A stretch of DNA of 64,000 nucleotides from an uncultured Flavobacteriaceae bacterium (GTDB lineage Bacteria > Bacteroidota > Bacteroidia > Flavobacteriales > Flavobacteriaceae). Each line of letters begins with the position of its first letter. Positions within the stretch are counted from its first letter, which is position 1. Made by a program: the position numbers and the translations under genes. The notes under the pieces are model-generated. The model saw only the letters and a list, made by a program, of their open reading frames with translations, made no database searches and was not told the origin of the DNA. Of this stretch, positions 15,409 through 24,422 are shown in pieces. Location: the NCBI GenBank assembly GCA_947498845.1, contig CANMLX010000010.1:1-64000 (forward strand). The letters are read 5' to 3'.

Positions 15409-18400
15409 TTGAAAATTAAAAAATTCTGGAAACGAATTTTAGTTGTACTCATTTTAGCTCCCGTTTTATTACTTGGCGCTCTAATGCTGTATATTAAGAA
15501 CAACCAATCAGAAATCATTAAAAAGGAGATTGCAAAACTAAACACAGAACACAAAGGTCTCATTACTGTTGGTGACTCCAAATTATCTCTTTTAAAAAAC
15601 TTTCCATACATCTCTATAAAAGTATATGATGTGCAAATTTTAGAGACTAAAGCCAATAATGCTCCAATAATAATGGATGTAAAAGACATTTACATTGGTT
15701 TTAACTTATGGGATATTGTAAAAGGAAATTACGATATTCAATCTTTAATAGTAGAAGAAGGGGTTTTTAATATTGTAATTCATGAAAATAACACGACTAA
15801 TATTGAAATCGCCTTGGCAAGCATTTCTGAAACAGAAACGCCTTCGACTAATATTCATCTAAAAAAAATTAAACTCAAACATCTAGATATCCATACGTTA
15901 GATGAAGCTACAAATACAGATGTTGAAAAATTTATAGACACTGGTCTAGGTGGTTTTAGTCAAAAAGATAGCATCATAGCGGGGCATATAGATACTAATT
16001 TTGAGTTAAATGTGATAAAAGATGGAGATACCACTTTTATTCACAAAAAACATTTCGAGGTACATACAGACGTAACATTTAATGAATACACAGGTATTCT
16101 TGAAATACAACCCTCTGGTATTGTTATGGAAAATGGCGATTTTGAATTAGAAGGTACTATAGATACAAAAAATGATGTAGACCTTGACCTTTCTATAAAA
16201 GGTACAAAACCCAATTTTGATATGCTCATTGCTTTTGCTCCTGTAGATCTAATACCTGTATTAGAAAAATACAAAAATGCTGGAGACATTTATTTTAATG
16301 CAAGTATAAAAGGAGCATCTAACAAAGGGAATCGCCCTTTTATTAATGCTCATTTTGGCGCAGGGAAAGCCTTTTTAGAAAATACTACTAGTGAGAAAAA
16401 GATTGATAATGTAGGTTTTAAAGGTCATTTTACCAATGGAGAAAATAGAAATGCTAGTACCATGGAATTTTCGCTTACAGATATGACAGCGTCTTTAGAA
16501 AAAGGAGAATTTGAAGGATCTATTTTTGTAAATAATTTCGACGCTCCAGATATCAATATGCAAATAAATTCCAATTTTAACCTCGATTTTATTACAAACT
16601 TTTTCGAGCTAGAACAAGTAAAAGATGCTTCTGGATATGTTTCGTTAAAAATAAATTTTCACGATATTATTGATATTGATAATCCCGAAAAAGCATTACA
16701 GCAACTTAATCAAGCTTATTTTGCAGAATTAATTGTAAAAGATTTGAGTTTAGATGCGAAAGAATTTCCCGCGCCCTTACACGATTTAAATGTGAATTTA
16801 GTTATGAACGGTAAAAAAGCAACTCTAAAGCGGTTTGAGATGCTTATGGGGAATTCAGATATATCTGTAAATGGTTTTCTTTCTAACTTACCCGCTATTG
16901 TGCACCATACCAATATTCCGGTAGAAGCCCATCTGGATATCACATCTAATAATTTAGATATTTCACAATTAACCCGTTTTTCAAAACAAGACACTATCCA
17001 AACTGGGGTTGATGAACAAATAAAAAATCTTAGCTTGGGGCTTTCTTTTAAAGCAACTGCAAAAGATTTAACAGCATCAAAATATTTACCAAAAGGAGAA
17101 TTTTTTATCGATAGTTTATATGCAGACTTGAGGCATTATCCGCATAAATTACACGATTTTCACGCCGATGTGTTAATAGATCACAAAGATTTAAAAATAG
17201 TAGATTTCACAGGTTATATAGATGATAGTGATTTTCATTTTGATGGCCTTATACATGATTATGCCTTTTGGATGCAATCCCAACGAAATGGGGATGTGGA
17301 TTTAGACATTAACCTTACTTCTAATAAATTAAGGCTGGAAGATGTCTTTTCATATAAGGGTGAAAATTATGTTCCAATAGACTATAGACATGAAGTATTT
17401 GACAATTTAGCATTGCATTTTGCCTCTAGCATGCATTATAAAGATTCTGCGTTACATTCTATAGATTTAGCTTTAGATAAGCTAGACACAAAAATGAAAT
17501 TGCATCCGCTCCGATTTAATAATTTTAATGGTAAGATACACTATAAAGACCAACACTTGGTAATAAAAGATTTTCATGGAGAAATAGGAACTACCAATTT
17601 TAATTTTGATCTCAACTATTATTTAGGCAAAGACCAACAAATAAAGAAAAGAGATAATTATTTAGCATTAAAAGCAAATTATATCGACTTTGATGCACTC
17701 TCTAATTTTAATTTGAGTCCACAAAAATCTAAAGACGTTGTGACTTCAAAAACAGCTGATGTAAAAGCACATGCAGATGCTTTTAATATATACAAATTGC
17801 CATTTACAGATATGCGATTTAAAGCAAACATCTCACACTTTATATACCATAGAATAGATCTTCAAAATATTAAAGCAGATTTAAGAACCACACCCAAGCA
17901 TTATATCTATATAGACACGCTTAATATGAATGCTGCAGGAGGGAAAATTCAATTAAATGGTTATTTTAATGGTAGCGATCCAGAACATATTTATATGCAA
18001 CCAGATTTGGAGATGCGTAATGTTAATTTGGATAAACTGCTATTTAAATTCGAAAATTTTGGACAAGATTATTTGGTTTCAGAAAATTTACAAGGGAAAC
18101 TCACTACTAATATTAAAGGTAAGATTAGAGTATATCCAGATATGGTAGTAGATCTGGATCAATCTAACATAGAAATGGATGTGAAAATATTTGATGGAAG
18201 ATTAAAAAATTACGACCCTATGCTGGCACTTTCAGATTATATGGGAGATAAAAACCTTAAGAATATTAGGTTCGATACGTTACAAAACAGTTTAAATGTA
18301 AAGCAAGGGAAAATTATTATTCCTTCCATGACTATAGAATCTACTTTAGGACATATGGAAGTATCTGGAACACATGATAGTGATCAAAATATCAATTATT

Positions 18401-18603
18401 TTATACGTATACCCTGGAAAACGGTACGTAAAGCTGCTTGGCAAAAACTATTTGGAAGTAAAAAAGACACGCTTACTAAAGAAGAACAAGAAGAAAAGAT
18501 TTTAGAAGTAGATCCTACCAAAAAAGTAAAATACCTTAATCTAAAGGTTAGAGGAAAAGTAGATGATTATAAAGTGTCGCTAGGAAAGAAAAAAGGAAAA
18601 TAG
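15409..18603 (+). CDS. AsmA-family inner-membrane/periplasmic protein
   Basis: About 1064 residues. No ATG fits: TTG at 15409 gives Lys-Ile-Lys-Lys-Phe-Trp-Lys-Arg before a single N-terminal transmembrane helix, the usual AsmA start. TTG 15349 is an alternative with 20 more residues. The body is a long series of beta strands with recurring Gly-x-Ile/Leu-x-x-Asp-Ser-Leu segments, typical of the lipid-channel-like repeating-groove fold. The C-terminal 180 residues (Gln-Gly-Lys-Leu-Thr-Thr-Asn-Ile-Lys-Gly ... Ser-Thr-Leu-Gly-His-Met-Glu-Val-Ser-Gly-Thr) match the AsmA C-terminal region. The family is linked to envelope lipid transport and outer-membrane homeostasis. It ends in a Lys-rich tail and is monocistronic. 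Confidence 0.8.
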   Translation: MKIKKFWKRILVVLILAPVLLLGALMLYIKNNQSEIIKKEIAKLNTEHKGLITVGDSKLSLLKNFPYISIKVYDVQILETKANNAPIIMDVKDIYIGFNLWDIVKGNYDIQSLIVEEGVFNIVIHENNTTNIEIALASISETETPSTNIHLKKIKLKHLDIHTLDEATNTDVEKFIDTGLGGFSQKDSIIAGHIDTNFELNVIKDGDTTFIHKKHFEVHTDVTFNEYTGILEIQPSGIVMENGDFELEGTIDTKNDVDLDLSIKGTKPNFDMLIAFAPVDLIPVLEKYKNAGDIYFNASIKGASNKGNRPFINAHFGAGKAFLENTTSEKKIDNVGFKGHFTNGENRNASTMEFSLTDMTASLEKGEFEGSIFVNNFDAPDINMQINSNFNLDFITNFFELEQVKDASGYVSLKINFHDIIDIDNPEKALQQLNQAYFAELIVKDLSLDAKEFPAPLHDLNVNLVMNGKKATLKRFEMLMGNSDISVNGFLSNLPAIVHHTNIPVEAHLDITSNNLDISQLTRFSKQDTIQTGVDEQIKNLSLGLSFKATAKDLTASKYLPKGEFFIDSLYADLRHYPHKLHDFHADVLIDHKDLKIVDFTGYIDDSDFHFDGLIHDYAFWMQSQRNGDVDLDINLTSNKLRLEDVFSYKGENYVPIDYRHEVFDNLALHFASSMHYKDSALHSIDLALDKLDTKMKLHPLRFNNFNGKIHYKDQHLVIKDFHGEIGTTNFNFDLNYYLGKDQQIKKRDNYLALKANYIDFDALSNFNLSPQKSKDVVTSKTADVKAHADAFNIYKLPFTDMRFKANISHFIYHRIDLQNIKADLRTTPKHYIYIDTLNMNAAGGKIQLNGYFNGSDPEHIYMQPDLEMRNVNLDKLLFKFENFGQDYLVSENLQGKLTTNIKGKIRVYPDMVVDLDQSNIEMDVKIFDGRLKNYDPMLALSDYMGDKNLKNIRFDTLQNSLNVKQGKIIIPSMTIESTLGHMEVSGTHDSDQNINYFIRIPWKTVRKAAWQKLFGSKKDTLTKEEQEEKILEVDPTKKVKYLNLKVRGKVDDYKVSLGKKKGK

Positions 18604-19013
18604 TGCCAATTGGGCTTTCTATAAGTAATTAGAATTATGTAGTATAAGTTTAAAAATCCGCAATACGCTGCGTTATAACTAATTTTTCTTTTTCGAACAG
18701 CACGAAAATCTATCATTTTTCTTATGTGTAATTTAAGATTAGTATTGAATTGTTTAAATAATTGATTTATAATGAAAAAAGCACACTATAAAACCTTACA
18801 AAATATGTTAGGAAAGACCAAAGCACAAAACCAACGCGATATGTTTCTACCTCTTTTTTAAAAGTGAGCTATCAATACACGTTCAAATTATAAAACTTTA
18901 TGGCACATATTCTTCAGGAACGACTATTTCTTGGTGGGTAATACTAAAAACTACTACTTTTATAGCGATATTATTAAACCCGCTTTATACAATAGAAGGT
19001 TGTCATGAAGCTC

Positions 19014-19117
19014 GTAGATGCAATAAATACTAGTGTTTTCTTAATTTCTGCATAGTCCCGCATATGCGGGAGTGAAATTAAAAAAGGCAGCGAAGCGCTA
19101 GTATTTGCAGTAGCTAC
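19014..19117. mobile_element. Nested inverted-repeat (MITE/REP-like) element
   Basis: Outer arms GTAGATGCAATAAATACTAG and CTAGTATTTGCAGTAGCTAC pair imperfectly. Within them TTAATTTC / GAAATTAA pair, and the centre is a perfect 16-bp palindrome TCCCGCATATGCGGGA (19056-19071). The GC-rich core in AT-rich DNA and the nested symmetry suggest a small mobile or REP element able to form a cruciform. Confidence 0.55.
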
Positions 19118-19151
19118 AAGATGTAATAAATTTTCTATTGCATAAAGTGGG

Positions 19152-19209
19152 TTAAAAATTCATTGGAGTCTTGTGAATAGACTGAAATAGACTTTAAATG
19201 AATTTTTAA
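19152..19209. promoter_or_regulatory. Inverted repeat just upstream of the PL8 lyase
   Basis: Perfect 13-bp arms TTAAAAATTCATT (19152-19164) and AATGAATTTTTAA (19197-19209) enclose a smaller AGTCT / AGACT pair. The structure ends 34 bp before the lyase ATG. It could be an operator, a leader hairpin or a small mobile remnant; no regulator is encoded next to it. Confidence 0.4.
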
Positions 19210-19243
19210 TAAAATGTAACTATTAAAAAATAAATACATTCTC

Positions 19244-21316
19244 ATGAAACAAGCAATTTACACATTTCTTATTTTATTACTTTTTGTAAAAACAAGTATA
19301 GCAAGTTGTAAGCATTATTCTGATTTTGTAAATGATAGGTTGGAGAAAATGAAACTTGTGAAGGATGACCTAACACTTATTCGTGATCAATTTGTTGCCT
19401 ATCATACTACAGAAGCTATTGATAAAGAGAAAGTTTCACTTTTTTTAAAAACAATTACAAAAGAGGGCACCTGGTCTGATGTGAATTACAAAAGCAAGCG
19501 TGGCGGTAGCTGGGAAACTCAAGATCATTTAAAACGGCTCATTCTAATGACTAAAGCCTTTCGAAAGCCTGGCTCAGAATTTTATAACCGTACAGAATTA
19601 AAGGAAACTATTATTAAAGGTTTAAACCATTGGTTAGAAAAAGATTATCAGAATCATAATTGGTGGCCTATGCAAATTGGAGTGCCAAAAAAAATGGCTC
19701 AGGTATTTATTCTATTGGGCGACGAACTCCCAGATTCAACCTTGCAAAATGCTAGGAAAATACTTGGAAGGGCAAGGGTGGGTATGACCGGGCAAAATAG
19801 GGTATGGCTTTCGAGCGTTGTTTTTATGCGAGGTCTCTTATACAAGAATCATGAGGATATGAAAAAAGCCAGCCAGGCAATCTGGTCTGAACTTAGGGTG
19901 ACGGAAGAGGAAGGCATACAAATAGATGGTAGTTTTCATCAGCATGGACCACAACTTCAGTTTGCAAATTACGGGCAAGCATTTGGGCATAGTATGACAA
20001 TGTGGGCTAGTATCATGCGTGGGACTATATATGCTATGCCATCCGATAAGGTAGAGATATTGGGAGATTATTTGATTAACGGACCATGCTGGACTTTCTG
20101 GAACGGATTGATGGATCTTAATGCATCTGGGCGTCAATATTTTTTGGGATCAGGAGGACATCCAATAAATGCCATTGTCGGAATTCGTTCACAAATCAAA
20201 CTCATGAAAGTAATAGATCCAAAGCGCGCTTTGCAATATACTAAAGCCTTAGATACAGCAAAACAATTGTTAGGACATAAAACATTTTGGAGAACGGCAT
20301 TTGCTTCACATCGTAGACCAAATTGGTATTCGTCCATAAGAATGTCATCCACTAGAGTAATTGGAACTGAAACGGCCAACTACGAAAATATGAAAGGTAG
20401 ACTTTGGGGAGATGGTACTTTATTTACCTATGTAGATGGTAGAGAGTATTTTGACATAGCGCCATTATGGAATTGGCGTCGCTTGCCAGGAATTACAGCA
20501 GATCAAAGAATTATAGAAGTTTACCCCACCAGTTTTAATACAGAATATGGTCGGTCTGCTTTTGCAGGAGGTATTACTATGGGAGGCGATGGCTTATCAG
20601 CCATGGAATTAATGCGTGAAAGTGTACATGCTAACAAGGCATGGTTTTTTGAGAAAGATGCTATTGTTTGCTTAGGATCTGATATCTATGGCTACAGTAT
20701 TGGTAATGTATTTACAAGTATTCAACAAAGTCATTTTACTAGTGAAGTAGAAACACCAGAAGGGGTATTGGAGAAAGGTGATCATGATTTAGGTCAGGGT
20801 AGCTGGATTCATCATGCTGGTATTGGATACCACTTACTTAATAAAACACACTGTAGATTAGAAACAGTGCATGGTAACTGGGAAGAAATCTTTCATACTT
20901 TTGGCAGTGTTCCTGCAAAGGGAGACGTTTTTAGTCTATGGGTCGATCATGGAAAATCTCCCACTAAAGAATCATATGCTTATATAATTTATCCAGATGT
21001 TAATGTTAAGAAATTAAAAAAACGAATAAAAAGTAGCCCGGTACAAATTCTTGAAAACTCTAAAACACTGGCAGCTATATCTTCAGAATCTGGGATTAAA
21101 GTTGTTTTCTTTCGGAAAGGTTCTTTAAGATTAAAAGATGGACAAGAGATAGAAAGTAGTCATCCATGCCTATTGATGAAAAATGAAAATCGAGCTGTAA
21201 TTTCTGATCCAACGAGGTATCTTGAGTATATAGAGCTAAAGATTAATAGTAAAAGTTACCGTATTGATTTACCTCAAGGGCAATTGGCAGGATCGCAGGT
21301 TGAAATTATTTTGTAG
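19244..21316 (+). CDS. Polysaccharide lyase family 8 (chondroitinase AC/hyaluronate/xanthan-lyase type)
   Basis: 690 residues with a signal peptide (1-20, ending Ser-Ile-Ala-Ser-Cys; a lipoprotein Cys22 is possible). The N-terminal alpha/alpha toroid carries the family motifs Asn-His-Asn-Trp-Trp (137-141), Thr-Gly-Gln-Asn185-Arg, and Asp-Gly-Ser-Phe-His-Gln-His234 ... Tyr243-Gly. His234, Tyr243 and Arg297 are spaced 9 and 63 residues apart, identical to His225, Tyr234 and Arg288 of Pedobacter heparinus chondroitinase AC as I recall it. A Glu/Asn block (Thr-Glu-Thr-Ala-Asn-Tyr-Glu-Asn, 375-382) and beta-sandwich domains follow. It should cleave uronate-containing chains by beta-elimination. 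No SusCD, sulfatase or unsaturated-uronate hydrolase is nearby, so the exact substrate is open. Confidence 0.9.
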   Translation: MKQAIYTFLILLLFVKTSIASCKHYSDFVNDRLEKMKLVKDDLTLIRDQFVAYHTTEAIDKEKVSLFLKTITKEGTWSDVNYKSKRGGSWETQDHLKRLILMTKAFRKPGSEFYNRTELKETIIKGLNHWLEKDYQNHNWWPMQIGVPKKMAQVFILLGDELPDSTLQNARKILGRARVGMTGQNRVWLSSVVFMRGLLYKNHEDMKKASQAIWSELRVTEEEGIQIDGSFHQHGPQLQFANYGQAFGHSMTMWASIMRGTIYAMPSDKVEILGDYLINGPCWTFWNGLMDLNASGRQYFLGSGGHPINAIVGIRSQIKLMKVIDPKRALQYTKALDTAKQLLGHKTFWRTAFASHRRPNWYSSIRMSSTRVIGTETANYENMKGRLWGDGTLFTYVDGREYFDIAPLWNWRRLPGITADQRIIEVYPTSFNTEYGRSAFAGGITMGGDGLSAMELMRESVHANKAWFFEKDAIVCLGSDIYGYSIGNVFTSIQQSHFTSEVETPEGVLEKGDHDLGQGSWIHHAGIGYHLLNKTHCRLETVHGNWEEIFHTFGSVPAKGDVFSLWVDHGKSPTKESYAYIIYPDVNVKKLKKRIKSSPVQILENSKTLAAISSESGIKVVFFRKGSLRLKDGQEIESSHPCLLMKNENRAVISDPTRYLEYIELKINSKSYRIDLPQGQLAGSQVEIIL

Positions 21317-21875
21317 TTTATACCAGTTCTAATCTAAAAATACTCAAAAAAAGTTTTACAGTATAAAGAATTATCAGCAATAGTATTTATTGAGATGCTT
21401 CGACTTCGAATATATTCGAAATGCTACCAATGACATACGTCTTTTTTAACAAACAAATTATAAAGAAATAAAAACAGTGTAAATTCAATATTAAGTTTCT
21501 GAAATTCAAAATTTTGATGAATTACGTTATTAGTAAAAATCATGAATTTTTCGGGTTAACCATTTAAGTAATTTTCTCTTGTAATCTTTCCATATCATTG
21601 AAGAGTTTCATAGCCATTTTAGATTTCATCCACTACCATACTTTTTTCGCAGGATTAAGTTCTGGAGTATAATGGGTTTCCTAGTTGAGTAAATTAACAA
21701 AAGAAATAGTATGAAAAAGTGAAATTAAAAACAAAATATAAAAATTCGGTTCTGTGTTTATTCAAAAAGTTAGTGTCTATTTACACGCTACATTTTATAT
21801 TCCACACAACATTTCCTAAAACGGTATACTTCTTGATAAATCACTACAATATTTTAATCTTAAAAAATAATCTAG
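21317..21875. other. Gap with dispersed repeats and an IS630-type fragment
   Basis: Holds a repeat at about 21388-21465 (GAGATGCTTCGACTTC, then TTCGAAATGC) that recurs at 45430-45510, the - strand transposase remnant at 21532-21680, and a hairpin-less copy (21726-21795) of the 3870 repeat. No intact gene is present. Confidence 0.65.
21532..21680 (-). pseudogene. IS630-type transposase C-terminal fragment
   Basis: On the - strand from 21680 the frame reads His-Tyr-Thr-Pro-Glu-Leu-Asn-Pro-Ala-Lys-Lys-Val-Trp, then TAG, then a helix Lys-Ser-Lys-Met-Ala-Met-Lys-Leu-Phe-Asn. The Pro-Glu-Leu-Asn-Pro-x-Glu-x-Val-Trp motif surrounds the third catalytic acid of IS630/DDE transposases; here that Glu is Lys. 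Two in-frame stops and the loss of all upstream sequence make it a dead relic. It is interesting beside a TA-targeting MITE in the same window. Confidence 0.75.
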
Positions 21876-22439
21876 ATGAAACGAATTTTACTAACTTTAA
21901 CTTTCTGCGGACTAACTTTAATTGCAAAATCACAAAACGCAAGTGTAGAACAATCAACGTATGGAATACAAACTGGATTTTTAGGAATTTGGGCTCATAA
22001 CGAAGCGAAATTATCAAATTCAATTGCATTACGTTCTGAAATTGGTTTTGATAGCGGAATTTGGGGAGGAGATTTTTATGACGGAACAGGATTTTTAATG
22101 GCACCAGTAATAACTCTAGAACCTAGATTATATTACAATCTGAATAAAAGAGTTAGTAAATCTCGAAGAATTGACGGTAACAGTGGAGATTTTATTTCGT
22201 TAAAAACAAGTTATCACCCAGACTGGTTTGTTATTTCCAATGAGGATAATATAAATATAATAAGTGATATTTCAATAATTCCTACTTGGGGGATAAGAAG
22301 AAACATTGGAAAACATTTTAATTACGAAATAGGAGTTGGAATTGGATATAGGTATATTTTCGCAAAGCAAGCTGGATTTCTTGAAAATGAAAGTGAAGTA
22401 GCTTCGAATTTACAATTACGAATTGGCTATAGATTTTAA
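21876..22439 (+). CDS. Probable outer-membrane beta-barrel protein
   Basis: 187 residues with a clear signal peptide (Lys-Arg, Leu/Thr-rich core, Ala-Lys-Ser-Gln at about 17-20). The mature part alternates hydrophobic and polar residues with many aromatics and Gly (Gly-Ile-Gln-Thr-Gly-Phe-Leu-Gly-Ile-Trp, Gly-Val-Gly-Ile-Gly-Tyr-Arg-Tyr-Ile-Phe). It ends Arg-Ile-Gly-Tyr-Arg-Phe, the C-terminal aromatic expected for an eight-strand-type barrel. The function is unknown. It sits alone between an IS remnant and a cassette-like boundary. Confidence 0.65.
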   Translation: MKRILLTLTFCGLTLIAKSQNASVEQSTYGIQTGFLGIWAHNEAKLSNSIALRSEIGFDSGIWGGDFYDGTGFLMAPVITLEPRLYYNLNKRVSKSRRIDGNSGDFISLKTSYHPDWFVISNEDNINIISDISIIPTWGIRRNIGKHFNYEIGVGIGYRYIFAKQAGFLENESEVASNLQLRIGYRF

Positions 22440-22450
22440 ACTGAATTAAA

Positions 22451-22542
22451 AACGTTGTATAATACCTAATTTAGAAAGCTTCAAAAGGATTTTCTAAACT
22501 AGGTGTTTAACCATGAAACTAAATTGTACACAAATCGTTAGC
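22451..22542. repeat. attC-like imperfect cruciform between two orphan genes
   Basis: Begins AACGTTGTATAAT and ends ACAAATCGTTAGC, so the outer ends pair. Inside, CCTAATTTAGAAA and TTTTCTAAACTAGG form an imperfect stem. The next gene starts 8 bp after the terminal CGTTAGC. Of all the spacers in this window this one looks most like an integron attC site, but no integrase is present and no bulged-base analysis was possible. Confidence 0.45.
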
Positions 22543-22549
22543 ATACATT

Positions 22550-23347
22550 TTGAAAAGAACTATATTTTATATTATCATATTGACATTAAATGTTGTGTTT
22601 TCTCAAAATCGGAATTATGCTGACCAGCCTTATATGCAACCAGACTTACTAATTTGGGAAAAAGACACGATTCAAATTCAAACTTTCCCATTATACTGTT
22701 GGTCTAAATTTGACCAAAACACTTTGTTTGATAACAAAATCGTAAAACCTGAATGTTGGGGCTGTTTGAAAAATTATACTGCCGAATGGAAAATTACAGA
22801 TAATAATCTATATTTATCTGACATATATAGTTTTAACTATAAAAAAGACAGTATAAAAACTAATTTGAATAAACTCTTTCCTCATAAAAAAAGAAACAAC
22901 TTAGTTTTAGCTAACTGGTATTCTGGTGATTTTTTTGTGCCAAAGGGAGAACATATTTGGATGAGTCAGAGTCCAGGTTTTCCAATTCATGAATCGGAAT
23001 GGGAATTAAGTATTATAAAAGGTAAGATTAAAAAAAAGGATTTCAAAACAGGGAATTATCATAAATCGATTTATAGCCAAAATCCAAAAAAACTAATCGA
23101 ATTTATCGATGAAAATTTGGAAGAAAAAACAAGAAATGAACTAAAGAATAAAAAGATTAGTATAATATTCAAAACTGGGAAATCTAAAAACAATTATTCT
23201 GTTTCAATAAAAGGGCTAAATAATAAAAATGCAGAAGATAAACTTATTGAAATATTAAAAACATTACCTGATTTTGATTACTATTATAGGCATGGAGAAG
23301 AATTAAAATTAATTATACCAATAACATATATTGATAATCGTAATTAG
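22550..23347 (+). CDS. Exported protein of unknown function
   Basis: 265 residues from a TTG codon, chosen because it gives a classical signal peptide (Lys-Arg-Thr, an Ile/Leu-rich core, Val-Phe-Ser-Gln at about 16-19). The mature protein is rich in Lys, Asn and Tyr, has a Cys-Trp-Gly-Cys pair near residue 70 that could be a disulphide or metal site, and shows no family I recognise. Probably periplasmic or surface. It immediately follows the attC-like boundary, as an orphan cassette gene would. Confidence 0.55.
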   Translation: MKRTIFYIIILTLNVVFSQNRNYADQPYMQPDLLIWEKDTIQIQTFPLYCWSKFDQNTLFDNKIVKPECWGCLKNYTAEWKITDNNLYLSDIYSFNYKKDSIKTNLNKLFPHKKRNNLVLANWYSGDFFVPKGEHIWMSQSPGFPIHESEWELSIIKGKIKKKDFKTGNYHKSIYSQNPKKLIEFIDENLEEKTRNELKNKKISIIFKTGKSKNNYSVSIKGLNNKNAEDKLIEILKTLPDFDYYYRHGEELKLIIPITYIDNRN

Positions 23348-23429
23348 ATAATTACGTATGCTAATAAGGTGTCAACTAATCATGAATTTAAATAAATTAA
23401 CCCTCATCTAAAGCCTTTTCCCATGCTCA

Positions 23430-24422
23430 CTAATAGTAACTTTGCATGACTATAAAATCAACAAGTTTTGCTGCTAAACTCGCGGTTTGTTGATTTTGAT
23501 CGTATTTTGGATTGAGTTCTGCTATATCACAAGAAATAACTTTTTTTGATTTGAGTATAAAATCTAATATTAGATATACAAACTTTGGATCAAAACCTAA
23601 TGGTGATGGTGCACTTACACCCGAAGCATAGGCCGAAGAAAATCCGTCCATATCAATGGTTAGATACAAATAGTCATTAGCAGTTATAATTTGTTTTAGT
23701 TTAAGTTGAAGCGTTTGTATAACTTCTTTCGAATTAGAACACATATCGCTTAACACAAAATCTACATTAAACATTTCTGCAATTTCAAAAAGCTGTTTGG
23801 TGTTGGATTGTTTTTGAATACCAATAGCGAAATAATCAATCTTTTCTCCTTTTTCTAGGAACTCTGAAAGAATTTGATAAAATGGTGTTCCAGAATTTGG
23901 TGATGTTTCCAAAGGTCTTAAATCAAAATGAGCATCAAAATTTATGATACCAATACGTTTTTTAGGAAACACTTTTTTTAAGCCCTTGTAATGCGCATAA
24001 GCAATATCATGACCTCCTCCTAAAGCAATAGGGAAAATACTCTTTTCAACTAATTTACTAATGGCTATTGAAAAAGTATTTTGACAAGATTCTAAATCAT
24101 TATTGGTACAAATAATGTTACCATAATCAATTACCGATTTATCTTGAAAATGAAGCGGTAATTTTGCCAATTTTTCCCTGATAGCTTTAGGACCCTCTAA
24201 TGCTCCTAATCTTCCATGATTTCGCTTTACACCTTCATCACAAGCATAACCTAATATTCCAAAATCTAGAGTTTTATGATCCTCTATAGTCTTCAAACTT
24301 CCACACAATATATGCTGATACCAATATTGAGGTTCAATTCCAAAAGTGGTTTTTCTTCCTGTCCAAAATTCTTGTTGACCAGATTGATAATCTACATGTA
24401 TATTTGAAAATTCACTAAACAA
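23430..24422 (-). CDS. hutG: Formimidoylglutamase (arginase/agmatinase fold)
   Basis: 330 residues, last enzyme of the Hut pathway; it hydrolyses N-formimino-L-glutamate to glutamate and formamide. The binuclear manganese ligands of the ureohydrolase family are all visible: His138 (Gly-Gly-Gly-His-Asp), Asp163/His165/Asp167 (Asn-Phe-Asp-Ala-His-Phe-Asp) and Asp257/Asp259 (Thr-Ile-Asp-Met-Asp). Its start overlaps the 3' end of hutI by 8 bp, so it is translated as part of the hut operon and is its distal gene. Context separates it from arginase or agmatinase, which share the same motifs. Confidence 0.95.
   Translation of the reverse strand: MFSEFSNIHVDYQSGQQEFWTGRKTTFGIEPQYWYQHILCGSLKTIEDHKTLDFGILGYACDEGVKRNHGRLGALEGPKAIREKLAKLPLHFQDKSVIDYGNIICTNNDLESCQNTFSIAISKLVEKSIFPIALGGGHDIAYAHYKGLKKVFPKKRIGIINFDAHFDLRPLETSPNSGTPFYQILSEFLEKGEKIDYFAIGIQKQSNTKQLFEIAEMFNVDFVLSDMCSNSKEVIQTLQLKLKQIITANDYLYLTIDMDGFSSAYASGVSAPSPLGFDPKFVYLILDFILKSKKVISCDIAELNPKYDQNQQTASLAAKLVDFIVMQSYY

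Larger units (their letters stand above)
18604..19243. other. Gap with a transposase-like fragment and inverted-repeat elements
   Basis: A 29-codon frame at 18772-18861 (+ strand) reads like the N-terminus of an IS1182/IS5-type transposase (Met-Leu-Gly-Lys-Thr-Lys-Ala-Gln-Asn-Gln-Arg-Asp-Met-Phe). It stops where the family would continue, so it is at most a remnant and the call is tentative. After it come a nested inverted-repeat element (19014-19117) and an inverted repeat next to the lyase gene (19152-19209). No intact gene. Confidence 0.4.

Noticed and set aside
18870..19032. Hydrophobic open frame (Thr-Ile-Ser-Trp-Trp-Val-Ile-Leu) as a continuation of the transposase remnant
   Set aside because: It does not match the expected continuation of IS1182/IS5 transposases and is probably chance.
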